Shown here piece after piece: positions 23,627 through 33,171 of a stretch of 64,000 nucleotides of DNA. The notes beneath the pieces were generated by a model that was not told the DNA's origin, made no database searches, and saw nothing but the letters and a program-made list of their open reading frames with translations. Source of the DNA: Engraulis encrasicolus (lineage: Eukaryota > Chordata > Actinopteri > Clupeiformes > Engraulidae); the NCBI RefSeq assembly GCF_034702125.1, contig NC_085874.1, positions 1 through 64,000 of the forward strand. Reading direction: 5' to 3'. Positions within the stretch are counted from its first letter, which is position 1, and each line of letters begins with the position of its first letter. The translations under genes and the position numbers were made by a program.

Positions 23627-24740
23627 TAGGGTAGGAGCCAGAGGCCAAACTTTCATATATTGGTATCACCTGGGGTGGCAAAGTCTATCAATTTTTTTGT
23701 AATCCTCCATGCCTGAGGGACATTATTTGGTATGATAGCCCTCTGGAAGTGGTAGCTTTCTTATATTTTTACTCACTTTTATAATGACACCCAGTGCATT
23801 TCGCAATACATGCCTGTATATGGATTTAGGCGTATGTAAGTGTCTATGATGATGGTATATGTGTTTATTGATGTTACATCACATGTAGACACCTTAGGGA
23901 CTTTAAAATATACAGGTTTGATGGATAATGTACTTTCCTATGAATTATATAGGTCAAAATGTATCCGTCGTACACTTTTTCAGCAATATAATGCAAGGTT
24001 TGATTGATGCAGAAGCCTGTAGGACGGTGGGTCAAATCCCAATGATTGCTATATCATATCTGTAGGGTGTGGGCATTAAGAAATATATGGGTTTGCTAGT
24101 TTAATATAAATTATACACCTATTTAGGCCCAAAACCTATAACTGTCCAATTGATTTCAATGGAAATCAATGCATTTCAATGTAATGTAAAGCACATTACA
24201 TAACTAAGGTATAGTGGAATGTAGGAAGTTGTGAGATGCCTCAATGCACATTATATCCCATCTACAGTGTATAGACCTAAGAAAATATATGGATTGGATA
24301 GCTTGCTACAAATAACCCACTTATTTTAGACCCACAACTCATGGCCGTCCATTAAAAATCAATGCATTTAAAAGTATGAAATCTTTAGGACTTTACAGAG
24401 CTTATGTAGGGATAGAGGAAGTTGGGAGATGTTTCAATGCACATTATGAACCTTTGGAAAAGGTTTGGAAATGGATTAGATTGCTAAATGCACATAATTC
24501 AGGTACTTTAGATGCTGACCATTGAAATGCATTACAAATGCAAGTTCTGCAATTACATTGTAGAACTAAGGTAGAGGAATGTAGGAAGTTGGGAGAAATC
24601 ACAACACAAATGTCACATCCAGTGGATCTTTAAGAGAAAACATACATACATTATTTTAAATAATCTTTTTTTCAGTGGGCCAATAATCTTTTTTTGTCAG
24701 TGGGCCAGGACACATTGAGCCTATATTTCTAATAAATTAA
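23627..24740. repeat. Non-coding DNA with a diverged ~190-bp tandem repeat
   Basis: 23,627-24,060 shows no gene. From about 24,080 a module recurs three times (around 24,205, 24,410 and 24,570), each containing a GGAATGTAGGAAGTTG-like core followed by CAATGCACATTATA or similar. The same module is found in reverse complement at 32,010-32,312, beyond the LTR element. Confidence 0.6.
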
Positions 24741-27700
24741 CCCTCAAGCGACCGGCCTGTTTTTGCGACTAATCTGACCGAGCGGGGTCATTTATGACCC
24801 CAAGGAGTTTATATAGAAATACCACTATATAAATTATTTTTTGGGGTTCATTCAAATGTATTTACATCTTGCACATACTTGTCCCTCATCTAAAGCAAAG
24901 TGTGCAAAATGTGAATTTGAATATTTTATTGTTTTGCTAAAAAATAGTCAAACTTACATACGTATATGCTAAATATGATGTATGCCCTCATTTGCATATG
25001 TAAACATCAAAATACAAAAAACATCCAATACATTTTTTTCTTCTCTCATCATCAGTAATCAACTGAGAAAGTTTCATGGTGATATCTATCATTTAATTTT
25101 TTTAGCCTATTCACTTGTAGTAGTCTCACCTAGAGTTCTCAACGGGCCTGAAAATGTCAACCCGACCCTACCCGGCCCATGGCTTTTAAAGCCCGAGCCC
25201 GATGTTACCCGACACATCACTGGAATTATCTAACCGAACCCGGCCCGAGGCCCGAAGTCGGGGGTCGAGTTTCCCCACGTTATCCTATGGAGAATGACGG
25301 GTTGTGGTGGGTCTTTAAGGGCACTTATGTGCAGTAAATTGCATAACCCACTTAAAAACCTAGTGAAAAGATATTTTCCACAATAGAAACATAATATAAA
25401 ATGGGGAAACTTACGTTCTTGCTATTTAAGCAGAATCATCCACAGCGCGATTTCAATAACCGCCTCATGCTTCACGGCAACAACAATCTATCCACCTTTT
25501 GTTTTGACTTCTAAATGTAGGCTTACTACATTTCCATCCCGAGTGTCTGATTAAATGTAGGCTACGTGAAGTTGCCCCTCCCTCCTTGTTTGTTCATATG
25601 CCCGGATGAGATGGAAAGCCTGGCTGTGCCAAACATTGTTTAAAAGTTTCATCAAATTTTGGTCGACACACAAGGTTTTGGACATAGCCTACTAATTTCT
25701 AGTGGCACCTGGGCTACGGTTGATGCATGGATAAGCCATGTCAAAAAAGACAGATAGCCTAGGTGAGAGGATGAGATCTTCCTCGGCTGGCGAGCGCTCC
25801 CGTGTGTGTGCGCGCCTTTCCTTCCCGACAGTTGCTTACAAGTCGAAAACAGCACGAAAACAGCAAAGACAATGTGATATTTCATTCAAACAGGGCCTAC
25901 ACGCTCCAAATAAAACATTGGCTGGGGGGATTTTCAACCAGACCGTAGCGCGAGCAGACAGTCAGTGTGAAAAGTCAAGTCTACCGGAAAAATCGCCGTC
26001 TCCGCTGCCGCTCGCTTACCATCGGTGCACGAGCCATTTAAATAGTGAAGTGGCATATCGCAACAGCACATGCGGATTAGCCAAATTATATGCAACAAAG
26101 TCGCCAACAAAGCGTGGATTTAACGTTTAATACGCATATGCCAACGTTGTGTGAATACGGGGAAAGGATAACCCAATTGGAAAGCCACTGTCCTTTCCAT
26201 AACCTATGTAGCCTAGTAGAAGACCGCTTCGGCTTCGTTTCACCTCATAAGCATAATTTCCATGCACTGCTTTTGCTGAGACTACTAAGCATAAAGTTAG
26301 CGATCAAACTAAAAATATTGGTTGTTGTCATTACAGTATTTAATAGGCTACTATGGCTGTTGTTTAAAATAGCCATTGAATTGCCAACCGTCCCTTGTAA
26401 GAAACAAAAGTATGGTTCCATGAGCTGACATGGGACTCAATATCGTTAAAATTGCATCTAAGATTTTTTTCCCGTTTTTATTCGTTTGCGTAATTGTAGC
26501 CAATGTAGTTTTTCTGTGCGTTCAGGGACGTCCGTCCAACTCATCATCGCTGTGATGTCATGTTTGTTTTGCATTCCGGTACCTTGTGATTTACAAATTA
26601 AGCACTGCGCAACGTTGCATGCAGCAGCCTGCCAGACCTTCGTTACGCAGGCCTACATACATTTAAATAGATAGGCCTTTACTGACCCATCAAGGGGAAA
26701 TTCGCCATGATTCACGGTAAACAGCAGAACTGATTTTTTTTTTCACTGGGCGGAATAGATTGAGCCCGCGGACCGAACCGACCCGAGCCATATGCTTATA
26801 TTTTCGACCCGAACCCGGCCCGAACCCAAGGGGCCCGTCGGGTTTGTCGGGCTGACCCGACCCGTTGAGAACTCTGGTCTCACCATAATAATACAGTATA
26901 TTTATGCTAATTATGGAAATTGCTCAAAGTGAAACTTTGAGAAACCAAGCTAAATTCTATCCATTAGGCCCATAGATGACATTTCTGCAATAAAACTTTA
27001 GGGTACTCAACATTTCTGGGTTCATGAAATCACAAGATCAGAGAATATGGTAATTTACATAGACAAAACCATGTCTCAAACATATAACCTTATGCACACT
27101 CAAAATTTCTCTGAAACTTTTTCTGGACATTGTAGCTGTGAAAAGATGTCTTCCACATATATTCAAGCAAAGAAATGATTCAACTGATGCTTCAGCCTTT
27201 GTATAGCCATAAAATAAGGACAATTCTAAAAACGCCATTGATTTCTACACTGATGACTTGTTTCCTCCCTCTTTGTTCATCAGAATGACTTCCATTTCAT
27301 ATTCTCATCATGTGTCTAGGACCACTGTGCCATGATATCAACAAATATGGAGCAATAACATAGGAAATGCTACCTGGGTGCCCTCACAATATGCTTTGTT
27401 GGCTATCGCAGGGGTGCTCTATTTATTTATATAATATATTATATTTTAATACTATAAATATTTATATTGTGAATATTTTAGGTCTGCTGACCATGGCCTG
27501 CCCAAAGACACAAAATACAAAAAACAGAGTTTGAAAATTACAACAATGGACATTATAATGTTGAGTATCTAATGGATCCTCTCGGGGTCATAAATGACCC
27601 CAGAGGTGTTTTGATTATAAATCCTACATAGATGGTCCAAATCTCACAAAAATCATTCACAACATGCACAACATATGTATTGACAAACTCCTAGAAGGAC

Positions 27701-27784
27701 AAGTTTTTCTGATGAAAATTGCCGGAATGGTGTATGAAAATATGTGCCCGGGGTCATAAATGACCCCAGTCGGTCGCTTTAGGG
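24741..27784. mobile_element. piggyBac-like element, non-autonomous
   Basis: Flanked by TTAA at 24,737-24,740 and 27,785-27,788. Inverted ends are CCCTCAAGCGACCGG at the left and CGGTCGCTTTAGGG at the right. Just inside the left end and twice near the right end lies the palindrome GGGGTCATWWATGACCCC (about 24,785, 27,585 and 27,750). Without the nested hAT it is about 1.3 kb and has no transposase. Ends and TTAA target are as in piggyBac elements. Confidence 0.85.
25131..26876. mobile_element. hAT-type element nested in the piggyBac element
   Basis: Left end TAGAGTTCTCAACGGG and right end CCCGTTGAGAACTCTG are inverted repeats with one terminal mismatch, flanked by the 8-bp duplication GTCTCACC (25,123-25,130 and 26,877-26,884). 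The ends carry clustered CCCGACCC/GGCCCGA motifs. 1,746 bp, with no recognisable transposase on either strand. It inserted after the piggyBac element. Confidence 0.88.
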
Positions 27785-27970
27785 TTAAAGTGATGGTAGG
27801 CATGTGCTGGAGATGCATGCTAAGATGTCCTAAAATGGCCCAGAGTGTTATCGATATAAACTTGATCACGCTTCTTTACATGAAATGAGATTTTCTTTTG
27901 GCAATTTTGTTTTGTTGAACTCCAAACCCATAAGCACTGGTAATATTGGGTCACCCATGAAGTGAAAAAA

Positions 27971-28400
27971 TGTTGCCTATTTTTGTGCTTGATGAACCTT
28001 TTATATATTATTTGGATATTTTGGTTATGAATAATGGTATTTATGCTTATGAAATCTACTTTGGTAATTATTGTTATTTATTTTGTTGTTGGATTGTCTT
28101 GCTTGAGCTGCTCTGTTTGGGTTGTTGGAAGTGACGTGCCTAATTGGCTATGACATGACGTTTTGATAAAAGCACCTGACTCAGATGGCCTGGCAGAGCG
28201 GTAGAGACAAACAATCTTTCAACCGTGTTTAGTAGAACCTTCGAAATAGAGCCTTAAGTTTGAATCCTTTTTGGTTAGTTGTACATTTAAGCTAAGTTGG
28301 AAAGAGTGGCAAATAAACCAGAACTCTATTTTTCTACAATGCGCGTTGAATCCAAGTTTTTATCCGCTCGAGAAGAGGCGGCTGCGAAGCGGCCTCTACA
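27971..28400 (+). repeat. 5' LTR
   Basis: Begins TGTTGCC and ends CTACA. Contains a TATA-like GATAAAA about 200 bases in and an AATAAA near 28,313. Compared with the 3' LTR it lacks 11 bases just inside its start, so its tip is damaged. Confidence 0.8.
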
Positions 28401-28920
28401 TTAAGTTGAAAGATTGTCTCAAACTTCGGATGTGAACGGACAAAGATTCGCTTCTTCCTTGGATTACTTTAAGACGCTTTGTGGATTGTCCTACAGTTTT
28501 GTGAGTAGCCTGGAACATTACTTTGATCGACAGATGAGGTGAGCGCGGTTACTTTTTTTTTCAAAAGACTGTGTTTGGAAGGACAATAGGCCATGCGCCA
28601 AGGCTCGCATTTTTTGTTGAAGAGTGAAGATTTGTAACGTGGAATACTGAGACAGACGCTTTTTTTTCGTTGATACCAAGAACATTTTTCGTTTGCTACA
28701 ATTACTGAGAGTGAAAAGAACTGCTTTTTGTAAGTTTTTGATGCTTCGTGGAATTATAGACTTTTTTTGAATAGTCCCGCCGCCGTGTGGGCTATGTTTT
28801 TTTGTGCGCATATGGATGAACACTGTTGAATGCGCGTGGAACTTAACTGTGAACTGAAATTTCGACTTTTTCTTTTGATACGGATTTGAACTTTGCCATT
28901 GACATTGCTACATTGTTAAC

Positions 28921-30972
28921 ATGTCTGACAAGGATGCCAATACGGAGCCTACTAGCTCCGACATGGCAAACAAGGATGCCAATACGGAGCCCACTAGCTC
29001 CGACATAGCAAACACTGATGAAGTGCAGGTGGTAACTGGATCTGACACTCAACCGGAGCCTGAGCCCTCCTTTAAATCACTGAGTGCTACGAGGCGCGGC
29101 AAACTCGGCCACTGCACTCGCAAAATGAATGACTTGAAAAGAATGATGAAAGAAAATATTGATGTTGCTGTTGTGAAGGCTGATTTGCTTGGGTTTAAAA
29201 TAATTCTGAGTGATTTTAGTATGTGTCATGAGTCTGTGCAAGCGCTGCTGTCTGATGAGATGAAAGAGAGTGAAAATATTGATTGGTATGAACCTAAGAT
29301 GGCAACATTCCATACATTAATTACTGATACTGATGCTTGGGTAACACAACATGAAGTAGTCCCACTCGCGCAGCATAATGTTGATCCACCACACCCACTA
29401 ACACAACATGAACAACAACCACCACAACTTGTAGACCCCCAGACAGTGGTTGGGCCAAGTGATGGTGCATCAAGGGTGTCAAAAGGCAGCTCACGATCCT
29501 CACGTTCTTCACGCTCATCCAAGAGCTCTTATGTGTCGGCAACCAAAGCTGAATTGACCGTAGAAAGAGCAGGATTGCTAGCAAAAGCAGAGACTCTGAA
29601 AGAGAAACATGACTTGCAAGCCCAGATGGAAGCACAGAAACGAGACTTGGAAGCACAGAAACGAGACTTGCAAGCCAAGATGGAAGCACTGCATTTAAAG
29701 GAAGATATTGCTGTTAAAAATGCGAAACTGAAGGTGCTTAATGAAATGGAACATGTCGCTGCGGAAAAACAAACAAACACTAACAGCCAAGGCAAGAGCG
29801 CATATGCTACCCTTACACCCCTAGGATGGACAGTGAACATACCTGTGCACACCAGCTCTTCTGTGGACCGACATGGCCGACCACAGATCACATCCCATGG
29901 GATATCAGTGACTCACCTGGAAGAAAAATTATATGAAAAGAAATCAAAACCAGTTCTCACAATCACAAATGAAACGGACGAACAAAGACATCTGAGCCTG
30001 AGGAAAATATCAGGAAGAAAAGGAATGAGGAAGAAAGACCAAGTCAGCCTTAGAAAGGATGTTCTGAAGGAGCATGCTGGCATGGTAAGGGAAGAACAGA
30101 TCCACCAGACTGATGGAAGACTCCGGAACATGCCCCATCACAAGGCCTGTTGCAAACAGAAGGAGCCTATGGTGATCTTCGACTGTGCTTCCTCTCAACT
30201 TACCTCTCCAAACTCCCCGCAAGGCCCAGAATGTGCAAATGCTACACTTCCTGGAAGGATGCGGAACTACGGATGGGACAAAGGAATCCCAACAGCACCA
30301 GGATCAAAGCATATGGAGTCTGTGAAGAAGTCTGAGGTGATATCCAGCTTTAAAAATTGCCCCAGGCTAGCGGGAATTGAAGCTAGTGACACCCAAGTGC
30401 AGCCCTTCTACGAAGCCAGTGATCCTGGCTATGGGGCAGCGGGTGACCTACGAATGGCCAGCAGGTGGGAAACACCTCAGAGCACCAGACAGAAACCTCC
30501 AGACTACACAACGAACAGAGGGACACCCATTTGCAATCTGCCACGCAGAACACAGTGGCGACACATTCAAACTGCTCCAAATCCAGTTGACAACACACCT
30601 ACAGAAATAAGAACAGAAACCCCTCCGACAAGCTACATCTCTAATCCGCACCTCCAGATTGACTCTGAAAACTTTCATTCAATACTTACCTCAGATCTCC
30701 TGAAACGCCTGGAACCTCTTGACCACAAGCCAGAGGTAAACGAAACCGCAGTGACTCCTGCCACAGCCATCCAGCAGAATCCCCTTCCCTTCTTCACAGA
30801 GCAGCGCTCCTCATGGGAGAAGGAGGAGAATAGATCTACAGTATGGCCTTGGAAGCTCAAGAAAGACCTGATTGAGAAGGAACAAGCAAGTGCCCTACTA
30901 AGAAAGCCTGACTGCTGGCAGTGTAAGATTTCAAGGATGCTGAGACACCCCTCAGAGATGTGGCCTGACTAA
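28921..30972 (+). CDS. Gag-like ORF of the LTR element with pol-like fragments
   Basis: 683 codons from ATG at 28,921. Residues ~1-45 contain two copies of an (M/N)KDANTEPTSSD-type repeat. Residues ~50-140 are a charged helical region (TRRGKLGHCTRKMNDLKRMM onward) that fits the N-terminal Gag-like region of fish BEL/Pao elements. A serine-rich linker (SRSSRSSRSSKSS) and a Gln/Lys/Glu-rich predicted coiled coil with repeated EAQKRDL follow (~195-285). The C-terminal half looks like shuffled pol: FYEASDPGYGAAGDLRM (~500) resembles the RNase H start (…DASE.GYG…YLR) of BEL/Pao pol but the first catalytic Asp position reads Glu. No zinc knuckle or protease motif was seen. The full-length open frame in a non-autonomous element is notable. 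Family assignment is inference. Confidence 0.7.
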   Translation: MSDKDANTEPTSSDMANKDANTEPTSSDIANTDEVQVVTGSDTQPEPEPSFKSLSATRRGKLGHCTRKMNDLKRMMKENIDVAVVKADLLGFKIILSDFSMCHESVQALLSDEMKESENIDWYEPKMATFHTLITDTDAWVTQHEVVPLAQHNVDPPHPLTQHEQQPPQLVDPQTVVGPSDGASRVSKGSSRSSRSSRSSKSSYVSATKAELTVERAGLLAKAETLKEKHDLQAQMEAQKRDLEAQKRDLQAKMEALHLKEDIAVKNAKLKVLNEMEHVAAEKQTNTNSQGKSAYATLTPLGWTVNIPVHTSSSVDRHGRPQITSHGISVTHLEEKLYEKKSKPVLTITNETDEQRHLSLRKISGRKGMRKKDQVSLRKDVLKEHAGMVREEQIHQTDGRLRNMPHHKACCKQKEPMVIFDCASSQLTSPNSPQGPECANATLPGRMRNYGWDKGIPTAPGSKHMESVKKSEVISSFKNCPRLAGIEASDTQVQPFYEASDPGYGAAGDLRMASRWETPQSTRQKPPDYTTNRGTPICNLPRRTQWRHIQTAPNPVDNTPTEIRTETPPTSYISNPHLQIDSENFHSILTSDLLKRLEPLDHKPEVNETAVTPATAIQQNPLPFFTEQRSSWEKEENRSTVWPWKLKKDLIEKEQASALLRKPDCWQCKISRMLRHPSEMWPD

Positions 30973-31562
30973 CATGACAACACATAGAACACGCACCACA
31001 GTACATACAGGACACATGACACTTTACTGACACACAATAGTGTACTGAATGAAAGTGTGTGTGTGTGCCCCTGTGTGCATGTGTGTGCGGCTGCGTGTGT
31101 GCGACTGTGTGTTTGTTGTGTGTGTGTGTATGAATTCGGAGCGTATTACTGAATTCTTTGAAATATTTGAACTATGAAGGAATTTTGGACTTTGAATATG
31201 ATACGATTGATGAATATGAACTTTTGCGTTTGAGACTTTGAATTCGATGCTTGAATTATGGAAATAGAAATAAGCATACAAGGACTACTCCTTATTTCTC
31301 TTTGAACCCTAAGGATTACCCTTTTTGAATGGATTATATTTTTGAATCTAACGGATTTTTTTATTTTTTCTGAATGGACTATTCTCTCAGAAGGATATCT
31401 TTTTTGAATGCTTGAAGGACTTTTCTGTTGAATCTTGAGAGACTTTTTGTGTTATATGCCTGTGCAAATCTTGAATGGTTTTGGACTTTGGATTTTGATA
31501 TGAATGGCTCTTTATGAATATGTTTTTTGAATTGCCACACTGTGCTCAATTAGGGGCCGGTA

Positions 31563-32003
31563 TGTTAGAGCCATTTTGCCTATTTTTGTGTTTGATGAAC
31601 CTTTTATATATTATTTGGATATTTTGGTTATGAATAATGGTATTTATGCTTATGAAATCTACTTTGGTAATTATTGTTATTTATTTTGTTGTTGGATTGT
31701 CTTGCTTGAGCTGCTCTGTTTGGGTTGTTGGAAGTGACGTGCCTAATTGGCTATGACATGACGTTTTGATAAAAGCACCTGACTCAGATGGCCTGGCAGA
31801 GCGGTAGATGCAAACAATCTTTCAACCGTGTTTAGTAGAACCTTCGAAATAGAGCCTTAAGTTTGAATCCTTTTTGGTTAGTTGTACATTCAAGTTAAGT
31901 TGGAAAGAGTGGCAAATAAACCAGAACTCTATTTTTCTACAACGCGCGTTGAATCCAAGTTTTTATCCGCTCGAGAAGAGGCGGCTGCGAAGCGGCCTCT
32001 AAA
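31563..32003 (+). repeat. 3' LTR
   Basis: Begins TGTTAGAGCCATTTTGCC after a purine tract and ends at CTCTAAA where the 5' copy has CTCTACA. Same TATA-like and AATAAA signals. Its first 16 bases resemble the solo LTR at 44,863. Confidence 0.8.
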
Positions 32004-32312
32004 TTCTGTAAAGTACATTGTACTTTGAAATGCATTGATTTTTAATGGACGGACATGAGGTGTGGGTATAAAATAACTGTGTAATTTCTATTAAGCTATC
32101 CAATCCATTTATTTTCCGAGGTCTACACACTCCAGATGTGATATAATGTGCATTGTGACATCTCCCAACTTCCTACATTCCTCTATACCATAGTTATGTA
32201 ATGTGTTTGGGATTCCATTGAAATGCATTGATTTCCATTGAAATCCATTAGACAGTTATAGGTTTTTGGCCTAAATAGGTGTATAATTTATATTAAACTA
32301 GCAAACCCATAT
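32004..32312 (-). repeat. Inverted copy of the module at about 24,080-24,390
   Basis: Reverse complement of the sequence left of the piggyBac element, sharing for example CCATTAAAAATCAATGCATT (inverted) and the CAACTTCCTACATTCC core. It ends at CCATA, where a Tc1 element begins at a TA. Confidence 0.75.
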
Positions 32313-33171
32313 ACAGCTCCAGGCCACTTTATTAGAATAGCATGAAAAAGTTGATTTATTTCCATAATTCCATCAATAATGTTAAACTGTCATGGATTAT
32401 AGATTCATGGCCCAGTTTTTTTTAACTATTCCAATCATTAAATTGTTTATTTTTACACATTTTGGTCTTCTAGCTCAAAAAACCCATGAATTGGGGAATT
32501 CGCATCATTAGAATATTGTAATAAAATCACAATTTTCTTCATCAAAATTCGTTTCACATCAGTGCACATCAAATCAGTTGAAATTTGGTACTTTCTACAC
32601 AACATGCAATGTTCAATACTTGGTTAGGACTCTCTCTGTCTTAATAACGGCCATGATGCGTTTAACATTGAAGTCAATGGCAGAAACAGTGCATGGGAGT
32701 AATGGAAGGCCAGATATCCTTGATGCTTTGCTGTCAGCTGTTTTTGTATAGCTGACCTGGTGTCCAACACTTCACTCTTCAATATACCCTGTAGATTTCC
32801 ATGCCACGTTTTATTGCTAACTCACCGGTTTAATTCTAAATCACCAGAAATGAAACCCCATTGAAAATGAATGGGGTTTTATTTCTGGTGAGTTAGAATT
32901 AAACTGGTGAGTTAACACCAAAACGTAGCATGGGTATCTACGGGTATATTGAAGAATGAAGTGTGGGACACCAGGTCAACAAACAAGAACAGCTGACGGC
33001 AAAGCATCAAGGATATCAGGCCTTCCATTACTCCCATGCACTGTTTCTGCCATTGACTTCAATGTTAAACGCATCATGGCCGTTATTAAGACAGAGAGAG
33101 TCCTAACCAAGTATTGAACATTGCATGTTATGTAGAAAGTACCAAATTTCAACTGATTTGATATGCACTGA
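32313..33171. mobile_element. Palindromic Tc1/mariner remnant
   Basis: Starts after TA with CAGCTCCAGGCCACTTTATT, a fish Tc1-type end. From 32,556 it forms an inverted repeat centred near 32,863, with ~307-bp arms. Each arm carries a stretch whose minus/plus reading resembles the C-terminus of Tc1 transposase (LTSMLNASWPLL-like), broken by stops. The right arm stops at TGCACTGA where the 24-bp minisatellite begins, so the right terminus is missing. Confidence 0.72.

Larger units (their letters stand above)
27971..32003 (+). mobile_element. LTR retrotransposon, probable BEL/Pao type, non-autonomous
   Basis: Two direct repeats bound the element, 27,971-28,400 and 31,563-32,003, with seven visible substitutions and one 11-bp deletion in the left copy. 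A purine-rich tract (GGGGCCGG) lies directly before the right repeat. The interior has one long ORF and about 590 bases of T-rich non-coding DNA. No protease, full reverse transcriptase or integrase is present, so it would need enzymes from another element. No target duplication is visible at the outer edges. Confidence 0.8.

Noticed and set aside
25652..26428. Several 77-130 codon ORFs inside the nested hAT element
   Set aside because: No transposase motif, overlapping on both strands, and poorly protein-like composition.
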